From contig JAUYGP010000494.1 of assembly GCA_030690515.1 (NCBI GenBank), positions 1 through 15,004 on the forward strand: a stretch of 15,004 nt of DNA, written 5' to 3'. The stretch's first letter is position 1. Every line of letters begins with the position of its first letter. The DNA is from Giesbergeria sp. (GTDB lineage Bacteria > Pseudomonadota > Gammaproteobacteria > Burkholderiales > Burkholderiaceae_C). The position numbers and the translations under genes were made by a program. A model generated the notes under the pieces. It saw only the letters and a program-made list of their open reading frames with translations, was not told where the DNA came from and did not search any database. This document shows positions 1 to 6,686 of the stretch, in pieces.

Positions 1-22
1 TTCCAACTCAGGACACTAGCTA

Positions 23-2161
23 TCACTCCGCCTCTTGTGAGGTCAAGCCCGACGGGTCACCGGTATGGCGACCGGCTTCGTCATGGTTCTTGCGTGCCAC
101 GAGCTGCTCGAGTTTTCGGTTCGATGCCGCCAACTGTTGATTGGTCGCCAATATTTCCATTTGCAACTGCCGGTTATCGTCAGCCATTTCCTTGTGCAGG
201 AACGCCTCTTCTATACAGTCGCAAAGCTGCTTGTCACTCCATGGTTTTTTCAGGAACTTGTAGATGGCACCATCATTCACAGCTTCAGTCACCGAGCGCA
301 TTTCCGAGTCCCCGGAAAGTACGATGCGGAGGGTATCCGGGTAGCGGTCTTTCGCAATTTTCAGGAACTCAACGCCGGTCATACCAGGCATGCGCTGGTC
401 AGAAATAATCACATCAACCGGTTGTCGCGCCAAGATGTCCAGGCCCGCCTGCCCGCCATCGGCGATCAGAATTTGTAAATTCTCCCGTCGGAGGAGTCGC
501 TTGAGCGCGTGTGCGATGTTGGGTTCGTCATCGACCAACAACAGACTGCGCGTGGTTCGCTTGAAACGCAGCAAATGGTCCGCAAGACGCTGATCCCGTG
601 CCAGTAAATCTGTGATATGCATCGTGTCAACGGGTCTGCTGAAGAAATAACCCTGTATTTCGTCGCACATGTTGAGCCGCAGGAAATTGCACTGCGCCTC
701 CGTTTCCACTCCCTCGGCAATGACACGAAGTCCCAGGCTGTGCGCCATGGAAATAATGGCCTTGACGATCGCGGTATCGTCCAAAGATGTCTCGATGTCG
801 CGCACGAACGCTTGGTCGATCTTGAGCAGGTCGATGGGGAACCGCTTCAAATACGCAAGGCTGGAATAACCGGTCCCGAAATCGTCAATCGACATTTGCA
901 ACCCAATGGCCTTGAGCCGCTGCAGGATGTCAATGGATCGCTCGATATCCTGCATGAGCAAACTCTCGGTCAATTCGATTTCCAGCGATTGCGGCTCCAG
1001 GCCGGTCTCCGCCAACACCGCTGCGATGTATTCAACCAAGTCGGGCTGTGCGAACTGGCGCACGGACACATTCACCGCCATGCGGAAACTGCCAAGACCC
1101 TGCCGCTCCCAGGCCTTGCTTTGCGCGCATGCGGTACGGATGACCCAGGCACCAATCGGCACGATCAGACCAGTTTCCTCCGCCAAGCCGATGAATTGCC
1201 CCGGTGGCACCAAGCCAAGCTCGGGGTGGTTCCAGCGGATCAGCGCTTCCACACCCACAATGCGGCCGCTGCAAAGGTCCACCTGGGGCTGGTAGTGCAA
1301 GACAAACTCCTCACGCTCGACCGCCAGCCGAAGCTGCCCCTGCAAGGCCAGTCGCGCCTGGATTTTGGCGCTGAGGTCTACCGTGAAGAATTGAAAATTG
1401 TTGCTCCCTATGCGCTTGGCGTTGTTCAACGCCGCGCTGGCCGCCTTGAGCAAGGCCTCGCTGTCCGTGCCGTCCCGTGGATACAGGCTGACGCCCATGC
1501 TGCAAGTGACATGAAGTTCCCGGTCAGCCAGCATGAGCGAGGTCGAAACGGTCTTCATGATCCGTTGCAACAGTTCGACGATACCCGGTTCAGCCTCTTC
1601 GTTAGTGTTTCTGACATAGCGGGGGGGATAGCCATCACTCTGGCCCGACAGCGACTCCGTAAAGATCAGCGCGAATTCGTCTCCACCCAAGCGTGCCACG
1701 GTATCGCTGCCGCGGACGCAACTGCGCAAGCGGTCACTGATGATCTTCAACAGTTCGTTGCCGATGCTGTACCCCAGGCTTTCGTTGACCAGCTTGAAGT
1801 AATCCAACCCCAGTACCACGACCACCACTTTGTGGGTCTGCTGCAGGGCGTTGACAATCGCTTGATTGAGCCGGTCTGCAAAAAGACTGCGATTGGCTAA
1901 CCCAGTCAACGCATCAAAGTTGGACAAGGTCACCACGCGGGACTCTGCGGCCCTGCGCGCCTCCAATTCGCTGGTCAGCACACGGTTTTGCTCCAGCATT
2001 TCCTGGGAGGCAATATCGAGCGAGCGCTCGATCATCTCGCGATCATTGTCGGCCTGGTAGTAATAAGCGTCGATAGCCTCGATAAGAGGCAATGTCTTGG
2101 AAGGAAGCTCCTGGACCTCCCCAAAAAACCGGCGTATCTGGCGCAGAAGTAGGCTGTGCAT
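23..2161 (-). CDS. GGDEF-EAL-REC protein (probable c-di-GMP phosphodiesterase, response regulator)
   Basis: 712 residues; cytoplasmic c-di-GMP turnover protein. Order: helical N-terminus (about 1-75), GGDEF domain (about 80-262), EAL domain (about 275-525), receiver domain (about 538-655), then a charged coiled C-terminus. The EAL catalytic set is complete: EAL at 305-307, ELTES ending at 400, DDFGTGYSS from D426, K447, E483 and Q503. The receiver has D544/D545, phosphoacceptor D588, S616 and K639. The GGDEF motif (159-163) and an RxxD inhibitory site (R150-D153) are present, but the metal Asp is Gly118 and the guanine-contacting Asp is Asn135, so the domain is probably not a cyclase. No transmembrane segment is seen. 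The ATG lies 3 nt after the FIST stop, with GAGGG abutting it, so translation is probably coupled. A receiver at the C-terminal end is less usual than at the N-terminus. Net phosphodiesterase activity is inference. Confidence 0.93.
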   Translation of the reverse strand: MHSLLLRQIRRFFGEVQELPSKTLPLIEAIDAYYYQADNDREMIERSLDIASQEMLEQNRVLTSELEARRAAESRVVTLSNFDALTGLANRSLFADRLNQAIVNALQQTHKVVVVVLGLDYFKLVNESLGYSIGNELLKIISDRLRSCVRGSDTVARLGGDEFALIFTESLSGQSDGYPPRYVRNTNEEAEPGIVELLQRIMKTVSTSLMLADRELHVTCSMGVSLYPRDGTDSEALLKAASAALNNAKRIGSNNFQFFTVDLSAKIQARLALQGQLRLAVEREEFVLHYQPQVDLCSGRIVGVEALIRWNHPELGLVPPGQFIGLAEETGLIVPIGAWVIRTACAQSKAWERQGLGSFRMAVNVSVRQFAQPDLVEYIAAVLAETGLEPQSLEIELTESLLMQDIERSIDILQRLKAIGLQMSIDDFGTGYSSLAYLKRFPIDLLKIDQAFVRDIETSLDDTAIVKAIISMAHSLGLRVIAEGVETEAQCNFLRLNMCDEIQGYFFSRPVDTMHITDLLARDQRLADHLLRFKRTTRSLLLVDDEPNIAHALKRLLRRENLQILIADGGQAGLDILARQPVDVIISDQRMPGMTGVEFLKIAKDRYPDTLRIVLSGDSEMRSVTEAVNDGAIYKFLKKPWSDKQLCDCIEEAFLHKEMADDNRQLQMEILATNQQLAASNRKLEQLVARKNHDEAGRHTGDPSGLTSQEAE

Positions 2162-2164
2162 CCC

Positions 2165-3322
2165 TCAGTCTTCAAAAAACGTGGTGATGGTCATCGTCTG
2201 GTTGTGCAATTCACACGCATCGCCCGCCATATGCGGCGATATTTCGCCGTACGAATAGAACCCAGTGAACACGGCCTGGTCGCCCAGAACGTCGCGCACG
2301 CCTTCGACCTCCTCCTCCACCCGCTGTTTGAGTACCAGCTTGCGCCCCACGCAACTAATGAGCAAAGCCAGCTGTGCAGATTTGTCCTGCAAAGGCTTCA
2401 TGCTGATCGTTGCCGCACCGGATGCCCCGTCGATCAAGCGTTCGAAGTTGGCTTTCATCAGGCGAACATACCCGCCTTCGGGCATATCGCCGGCAAAGGT
2501 CATGCTGTTGTGCTCCTCGTCGATGCCGAGAATGGTGCGCACAACGCTGCTGCTGTCTCCGTTCGTACCGCCATCCATTTCGGGATAGCGCAAGGCCAGC
2601 GGGAACAGCAGCCCGGTGGCTGGTAAACCAGCCGCATGCTCCCCCAAATAGCGTTTGTACAGTTCTAATGCGGGCTTGCGGTCCAGGTCGAACAACACGT
2701 TTCCCTGGGCGCGCGTGATTTCCCGTTCGGGACCAAACGAATCCCAGCCTCCCAACGATCCATAGCCAACCTTGATACGGTCACCATACAAACCCACAAC
2801 GGCCACCTGATTGGGCGCAGCCACGTCATTGGCGAACACCAGGGTTTTTTGGAACATGGCGCCATCCGCGGACAAACCACCCGTGATCTCAACATGCGGA
2901 GGAAGTCCTTCCCGCATGCCCCGCACCAGGGCCGTGCCATTGACATGGAGTCCATCTGAAAACACCAGCACATGCACGAGTTCGTCGGCGGGCAAAGACT
3001 GGGCCAGTGAATGACCTACCGTGAAACTTTGCGAGGACTCAACAATATGCGCTTGGGAAAAATGCAGCCGAGTGTGCTCGAAATCCACTGCAGTCACGAC
3101 CAATGTGTCATCGCTTACTTCAGTGCCATGGATTTCGCCTGCGGTAGAGCATCCAACGACCAATCCCCCCGGAAAAGCGCTGCGAATCGCGTGAAAATGG
3201 CTGCTGTCGCTGAGCAATGCTGTACTGCCAAACACCAGAATGAGTTGGTTCTGGCGATGGACGGGTAAAACATCGAAATGCGGGCGATTGCTGGCAGTAA
3301 AAATACTCTGAGATATCTGCAT
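2165..3322 (-). CDS. FIST N/C domain sensor protein, NosP-like
   Basis: 385 residues. FIST proteins are cytoplasmic sensors, and one branch (NosP) is known to bind haem and nitric oxide and to act on partner kinases or c-di-GMP enzymes. The FIST N domain covers about 20-215, with the family-typical GCSTAGEI at 57-64 and GGLSADGAMF at 148-157. The FIST C domain covers about 218-370 and ends in the typical GFYSYGEISP and CELHNQTMT segments (354-378). Many His residues (22, 42, 44, 65, 83, 87, 92) lie in the N half; I cannot say which would bind haem. The start at 3322 is chosen over upstream frame extension because AAGGGG sits 5 nt before it and the N-terminus fits the family. It is the first gene of an operon with the GGDEF-EAL-REC gene. 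The FIST assignment is confident; the NosP function is inference from context. Confidence 0.9.
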   Translation of the reverse strand: MQISQSIFTASNRPHFDVLPVHRQNQLILVFGSTALLSDSSHFHAIRSAFPGGLVVGCSTAGEIHGTEVSDDTLVVTAVDFEHTRLHFSQAHIVESSQSFTVGHSLAQSLPADELVHVLVFSDGLHVNGTALVRGMREGLPPHVEITGGLSADGAMFQKTLVFANDVAAPNQVAVVGLYGDRIKVGYGSLGGWDSFGPEREITRAQGNVLFDLDRKPALELYKRYLGEHAAGLPATGLLFPLALRYPEMDGGTNGDSSSVVRTILGIDEEHNSMTFAGDMPEGGYVRLMKANFERLIDGASGAATISMKPLQDKSAQLALLISCVGRKLVLKQRVEEEVEGVRDVLGDQAVFTGFYSYGEISPHMAGDACELHNQTMTITTFFED

Positions 3323-3673
3323 GGTTTCCCCTTGTGTCGCTCTGCCGAGCACTCCATTCCCACAGAAACGCGTTGATTGTGCAATCGCCGCCTTCAACAC
3401 GAGATGCAGAGACTATGTGCCCAATCGAGAGAATGCCCCCCCCCGGAGAAACCCCAACCACGCTGATCAAGCGCCCAAGTGGCGGCTGAGGCATTTCGAG
3501 TGCATACGGGCCAGTATCGTTGCGCTGACCCATCGTCAACCCACGTGAAATCCCCACGACTCCTCTTGCATCGCCTGCGACGGGTGTAACAAAACCGTGA
3601 ATATACCGATGCGACGGAACGATTCTGCTTCTAGAATTTGGTCACGCAAGTTTCTGCGCATAAGTGAGCCACC
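3323..3673. other. divergent intergenic region between FIST operon and cheV
   Basis: 351 bp without a supported gene. It must hold the promoters of both the FIST operon (minus) and cheV (plus). Visible features are a run of nine C at 3436-3444 and a short dyad GATTG-TG-CAATC at 3375-3386, about 53 bp before the FIST start. I see no strong sigma-70, sigma-54 or FNR-type site. Confidence 0.6.
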
Positions 3674-4633
3674 ATGAAAACCGTCCAGAACGAAGTTGAC
3701 GAACGCACCAACCTCACCAGCTCCAATAAATTCGAGCTCTTGTTGTTTCGTCTGGGCGCCGACAGTGCGCTGGGCCAGTCAGAGCTGTTTGGCATCAATG
3801 TGTTCAAAGTCCGCGAGATCGTGGCCATGCCCAGCATCACGCCCATCGTAGGCGCGACGCCCCATTCGCTGGGCGTGGTCAACCTGCGCGGCCAGGTCAT
3901 TCCGGTGCTGGATTTACCCTCCATCGTGGGCTGCACGCCCAAGACCGGGCTGAACATCATGCTGGTGACAGAATACGCGCGCACCACGCAGGCTTTTGCG
4001 GTCGAATCGGTCGAAGACATCGTGCGCCTGGACTGGAAGCAGGTGCTGTCGGCAGAAAGCAGCGGTGCTGCTCACAACCTGGTGACCAGTATCGCCAGGC
4101 TCGATGGCAATACCGATGGCACCCGCCTGGCCCAGGTGCTGGATGTCGAGGCTATTCTGCAAATGGTCTCGCCCTCGGAAGACCAGAAGGTAGACCCACA
4201 AAAGGTGGGGCCAAAACTCAAACTCAAGCCCGGAACCATCATCCTGGCGGCAGACGACTCCTTCGTGGCCCGCTCGCTGATCGAGCAGGAACTGAAGGCG
4301 CTGCATGCCCCTTACGAAATGACAAAATCGGGCAAAGAGGCCTGGGATCGTCTGAACGCCCTGGTCGAAGTTGCCGAAGCCGAAGGCAAGACCATTCTGG
4401 ACAAGGTCTGCCTGGTGCTGACTGATCTGGAAATGCCCGAGATGGACGGGTTCACGCTAACCCGCAACATCAAGCAGGATGCACGCTTCAACGGTTTGCC
4501 GGTGCTCATCCACTCATCCCTGTCAGGCTCGGCCAACGAAGACCACGTGCGCAGCGTAGGCGCCGATGGCTACGTCGCCAAGTTCGTGGCAGAGGACCTG
4601 GCCAACAACATTCGGTCCGTACTGCCACGCTGA
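3674..4633 (+). CDS. cheV: chemotaxis coupling protein CheV (CheW-REC)
   Basis: 319 residues. CheV couples chemoreceptors to the CheA kinase and carries a receiver domain that CheA can phosphorylate, giving adaptation at the cytoplasmic receptor array. The CheW-like domain covers about 18-165 and includes the typical VVNLRGQVIPVLDL at 68-81. The receiver covers about 187-317, with acidic pair D194/D195, phosphoacceptor D251 in LTDLEMPEMDGF, S281/S282 and K303. Length and domain order are normal for CheV. The ATG at 3674 has only a weak GTGAG ahead of it. It is divergent from the FIST operon, and no other che or flagellar gene is in view, so this copy stands apart from a main chemotaxis cluster. 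The downstream YeeE gene begins within 80 nt with no terminator between, so read-through is possible. Confidence 0.95.
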   Translation: MKTVQNEVDERTNLTSSNKFELLLFRLGADSALGQSELFGINVFKVREIVAMPSITPIVGATPHSLGVVNLRGQVIPVLDLPSIVGCTPKTGLNIMLVTEYARTTQAFAVESVEDIVRLDWKQVLSAESSGAAHNLVTSIARLDGNTDGTRLAQVLDVEAILQMVSPSEDQKVDPQKVGPKLKLKPGTIILAADDSFVARSLIEQELKALHAPYEMTKSGKEAWDRLNALVEVAEAEGKTILDKVCLVLTDLEMPEMDGFTLTRNIKQDARFNGLPVLIHSSLSGSANEDHVRSVGADGYVAKFVAEDLANNIRSVLPR

Positions 4634-4658
4634 CCTGCTGTTCAATGCGCGTGCGGTG

Positions 4659-4691
4659 GCGCAGGGGCAAATGCAGCCCCCGCTGCTGCGC
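4659..4691 (+). promoter_or_regulatory. hairpin over the upstream start of the first YeeE gene
   Basis: GGGGC (4664-4668) can pair with GCCCC (4676-4680) around a 7-nt loop that contains the ATG at 4671. The outer GCGCA (4659-4663) can pair with TGCGC (4687-4691) with a bulge. The AGGGG ribosome binding site lies in the stem. No T tract follows, so it is not a classic terminator. It could mask the 4671 start or mark a cheV 3' end. Function is inference. Confidence 0.35.
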
Positions 4692-5183
4692 GCCAAACCC
4701 ACTTTTGCCATGAACCTGCCCCTTTCTCTATTTCCTTTCGGCTGGCAGCACTACCTTCTGGGCGGTCTGCTCATCGGCACAGGCGTGGCACTGCTTTTTG
4801 TACTGGTGGGCTTGGTGGGCGGCATGAGCACGGTGTTTTCCTCCACCTGGTCTTTCGTGATTCCTCGACCTTTCTTCCAACAGGCGCGGTTCACCGGCTC
4901 ACGGAACTGGCGCCTGGTATACGCCGCGGGACTGGTACTGGGTGCGCTGGCGTGGTGGCTGACATGGGGCCACGGAGCCGCGCAATCGACCAGCGTGCCG
5001 GTCTGGCAGTTGCTGGTGGGCGGGTTTCTGGTGGGCTATGGTGCCCGGCTGGGCAATGGCTGCACCTCGGGCCATGGCATCTGTGGGCTGGGGTCGATGC
5101 AGTGGCCTTCACTGCTGGCGGTACTGACCTTTATGGGTGCTGCTTTTCTCACGGCGAACCTCGCGGCACGGTGGCTGGCATGA
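4671..5183 (+). CDS. YeeE/YedE family membrane protein, N-terminal half-transporter
   Basis: 170 residues from the ATG at 4671. The YeeE/YedE (sulfur transport) family includes TsuA, an inner-membrane thiosulfate importer that uses conserved cysteines. Here GNGCTSGHGICGLG places Cys131 and Cys138 in the family-typical loop, and LVGGMSTVFSS (48-58) is also typical. Hydrophobic helices lie near 28-51, 82-100, 110-126 and 146-168. The start is uncertain: 4671 has AGGGG 5 nt upstream but lies in a hairpin loop, while the ATG at 4710 (157 residues, beginning MNLPLSLFPFGW) has no visible ribosome binding site but gives a more typical short N-terminus. The gene overlaps the next by ATGA, so the two are surely co-translated and form one transporter split into two chains. 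The substrate is probably a sulfur compound, by family only. Confidence 0.88.
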   Translation: MQPPLLRAKPTFAMNLPLSLFPFGWQHYLLGGLLIGTGVALLFVLVGLVGGMSTVFSSTWSFVIPRPFFQQARFTGSRNWRLVYAAGLVLGALAWWLTWGHGAAQSTSVPVWQLLVGGFLVGYGARLGNGCTSGHGICGLGSMQWPSLLAVLTFMGAAFLTANLAARWLA

Positions 5184-5602
5184 ACGGCGAACGCATGTCG
5201 CTGCCGCGCTTTCTGGCCGTGCTGCTGGCCGGTGCACTGTTTGGCTTTGGCCTGGCACTCTCTACCATGGTGCAACCCGAGGTGGTGCTGGGTTTTTTGC
5301 GCTTTGAAGACTTCGGCCTGGTGCTGGTGATGGGCGGCGCCGTGGTGGTCACGCTGCTGGCTTACAAGCTGGCACCACGCCTGCTGTCGCGCCCCTTACT
5401 GGGCGGAAATTTCGGCACCCACCCCAGCACCTGGAACCGCGATACCGCCCTGGGTTCTGCGCTGTTTGGCGTGGGCTGGGGCTTGTGCGGCGTGTGTCCC
5501 GGCCCGGCCATTGCGGGTTTGGGTACGGGCAACTGGACCTTGTTGTGGGCGCTGGGCGGCATTGCCCTGGGGGCGCTGGTGCAGGGCCTGCGCGCGCGGT
5601 AA
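5180..5602 (+). CDS. YeeE/YedE family membrane protein, C-terminal half-transporter (DUF6691-like)
   Basis: 140 residues. It is the partner half of the preceding YeeE-type protein. It starts at the ATG in the ATGA overlap (5180); MSLPRF at 5195 is an alternative start, but coupling favours 5180. Hydrophobic helices lie near 10-29, 45-63, 92-112 and 118-136. The GLCGVCPGPA motif puts Cys103 and Cys106 where the family carries its second conserved cysteine site. Such two-gene YeeE pairs are often found beside rhodanese, beta-lactamase-like persulfide dioxygenase or ArsR/BigR genes. None is present here, so the sulfur role rests on family alone. It is the last gene on the plus strand before the inverted-repeat element and terminator. 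Confidence 0.88.
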   Translation: MNGERMSLPRFLAVLLAGALFGFGLALSTMVQPEVVLGFLRFEDFGLVLVMGGAVVVTLLAYKLAPRLLSRPLLGGNFGTHPSTWNRDTALGSALFGVGWGLCGVCPGPAIAGLGTGNWTLLWALGGIALGALVQGLRAR

Positions 5603-5702
5603 TTCCATTTCTAAATCATCCGTGACATTGTCGACTTCGCCTTGCCTTGCTACAGCAATGTCTGCGGCTCGTCTTCGCGTCACCAATGATTTGGAAATGG
5701 AA
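5603..5702. repeat. 100-bp element with 24-bp imperfect terminal inverted repeats
   Basis: The left arm 5603-5626 and right arm 5679-5702 are reverse complements at 21 of 24 positions, with 52 bp between them. The spacer holds a small TTGCT-AC-AGCAA dyad. The element begins right after the YeeE stop. No clear target-site duplication is seen. It is shaped like a short non-autonomous element (MITE) or a large folded RNA 3' end. Only one copy is in the window, so its mobility is inference. Confidence 0.6.
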
Positions 5703-5732
5703 CAAGACCCCGGCCGCTGCGGCCTTTCTTGT
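5702..5732. terminator. bidirectional intrinsic terminator between convergent genes
   Basis: The inner stem GGCCG (5712-5716) / CGGCC (5720-5724) has a 3-nt loop, and the outer stem ACAAGA (5702-5707) / TCTTGT (5727-5732) pairs perfectly. TTTCTT follows the inner stem on the plus strand, and a weaker GGTCTTGTT follows on the minus strand. It lies between the YeeE pair (ending 5602) and the minus-strand gene ending at 5736, where a shared terminator is expected. Confidence 0.6.
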
Positions 5733-5735
5733 GCC

Positions 5736-6050
5736 TCAAGCAAAGGTGTCGAGTAAAACGCCTTTGGTACGGCCTGCGTCCACCGCCGCGCTGCCACGCT
5801 GCACACCTGCTTCCAGCGATGACACATTACGGCGCGCATAGTCCGAGCGCTGGCCCGCCTGCGAGGCTTGGTTCGTCAACCCATCGGCCCGGGCCTGTTC
5901 CTGGTCGGCGCTGCGCTGGGCCATCTGCGCCTGGGCTTCCAGGGCGCGTGCAGTCTGCTCGGACTGGCTGGCAGCGCGCCGCGCCGCCAGCAGTTGGAAC
6001 TGACCACCCGAGGCTGTGGACCCCGTGCTGCTACTGGCTATCGACAACAT
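5736..6050 (-). CDS. hypothetical Ala/Gln-rich coiled-coil protein, 104 residues
   Basis: I do not recognise a named family. The start is well supported: AGGAGGG lies 3 nt before the ATG at 6050. After a short Ser/Gly/Thr-rich N-terminus (1-18), residues about 22-90 are rich in Ala, Gln, Glu, Arg and Ser, with no Pro and no Cys. They are spaced as expected for a long amphipathic helix or coiled coil. There is no signal peptide and no membrane segment. It lies 21 nt after the stop of another 104-residue gene in the same direction, so the two form an operon ending at the bidirectional terminator. Soluble, low-complexity accessory proteins of this kind occur near flagellar or secretion genes, but nothing here shows the function. 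Confidence 0.75.
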   Translation of the reverse strand: MLSIASSSTGSTASGGQFQLLAARRAASQSEQTARALEAQAQMAQRSADQEQARADGLTNQASQAGQRSDYARRNVSSLEAGVQRGSAAVDAGRTKGVLLDTFA

Positions 6051-6071
6051 GCTCCCTCCTTTTCCTGGCCG

Positions 6072-6386
6072 TCAACCGGGGCCGCCAGCGCCTGCGTAGG
6101 TGCGTCGCAACTGGGCATTGAGCAGGGACATCTGCTCCGTGGTGGCCTGCCCGTTGTCGGGCGCCTGGGATGCACCCGCCGCACGGCCATCCTTCGGCTG
6201 GGTGGCCAGCTCCTGGGCGCGGGCGCTCAGGGTGACCGTGGTGTCATTGCCTGCAGGCTCAGGGGGCGCGGCCTCTAGGCTGGCATTGCGTCGGTAAGCG
6301 GCTGCATTGCCTGCCTGGTTGACGCTGGGTGCCGCAGCGCCGGTGAAACGGCTGGCGGCATCCTGGTTGCGTTGGACGGCTTCCAT
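6072..6386 (-). CDS. hypothetical Ala-rich protein, 104 residues
   Basis: Not recognised. The start at 6386 is chosen because AGGAG lies 7 nt upstream; the frame is open further, but without a comparable site. The composition is rich in Ala, Asn, Gln and Gly, looks largely disordered, and has no Cys, signal peptide or membrane segment. Residues near 49-61 read NDTTVTLSARAQEL, a phrase that recalls the 'V-LS--A--L' segment of FlgM-type anti-sigma factors and some flagellar proteins. The match is short and is only a hint. The C-terminus (MSLLNAQLRRTYAG) looks helical. It is the first gene of a two-gene operon with the coiled-coil protein, and both proteins happen to have the same length. Confidence 0.72.
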   Translation of the reverse strand: MEAVQRNQDAASRFTGAAAPSVNQAGNAAAYRRNASLEAAPPEPAGNDTTVTLSARAQELATQPKDGRAAGASQAPDNGQATTEQMSLLNAQLRRTYAGAGGPG

Positions 6387-6618
6387 GGACTTTCTCCTGT
6401 GAACGAGGTTCGATAAGAGCAGCTCACGAAACCCGGCGAAGCGGCCCCGGTCAGGCGTTCCGTGGCAAGCTGCACGCACAGTACGACAAGACGGAACAAC
6501 AACGCCCAGGGCGTCTTGTGAGCAGTTCCAAGGACATCGTCCTGCAATCCCGTCCAAAAGTAAAGCCAGGCACCGAAAAAGCGGCGCGTGCGCTGCCCCA
6601 AGGAATACTCTTATTTCG

Positions 6619-6661
6619 ATAGCTGCTAGCGCTTATATGACGTGCCCTGGAGGCTGTTTTT
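6619..6661. repeat. intergenic family repeat, copy A (core ATAGCTGCTAGCGCTT)
   Basis: The core at 6619-6634 matches the copy at 14363-14378 at all but one of 16 positions. Both copies continue with a GCCC/CGCC-AGGG-type segment and then a T run (6656-6660 here). I recall this core as frequent in Comamonadaceae intergenic DNA, where it often forms hairpins. In this copy the second hairpin has decayed. Confidence 0.6.
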
Positions 6662-6676
6662 ATACAAATTTTGTAT
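6662..6676. promoter_or_regulatory. 15-bp AT-rich perfect palindrome
   Basis: ATACAAA-T-TTTGTAT has 7-bp arms and sits 11 nt beyond the patatin stop codon, in a locally AT-rich patch of an otherwise GC-rich window. It could be a small operator or part of the patatin transcript end. No protein is assigned to it. Confidence 0.3.
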
Positions 6677-6686
6677 TTCTCAAAGC

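Larger units (their letters stand above)
6387..6686. other. 300-bp gene-free stretch upstream of the small-protein operon
   Basis: This stretch lies between the patatin stop (6687) and the start of the 104-residue gene (6386), both on the minus strand. It holds a Comamonadaceae-type repeat near 6619-6661 and an AT-rich perfect palindrome at 6662-6676. Open frames crossing it (for example 6275-6601, minus) lack family features or ribosome binding sites. The promoter of the small-protein operon should lie here, but I see no convincing -35/-10 pair. Confidence 0.55.

Noticed and set aside
617..1900. 427-residue open frame on the plus strand, opposite the GGDEF-EAL-REC gene
   Set aside because: It is the antisense shadow of a clearly coding gene in GC-rich DNA; it has no recognisable domain and no ribosome binding site.
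3373..3386. FNR/DNR-type box before the FIST operon, tempting for an NO-related gene
   Set aside because: Only the TTGAT half is present; the second half reads CAATC and not ATCAA.
3120..3557. 145-residue minus-strand frame across the FIST start and intergenic region
   Set aside because: It overlaps the FIST gene in another frame, has no family features, and its translation looks random.
3587..3612. possible FliA (sigma-28) promoter before cheV: TAACAAAA, 14 nt later ACCGATGC
   Set aside because: Only part of each box matches the consensus and the spacing is off; too weak to list.
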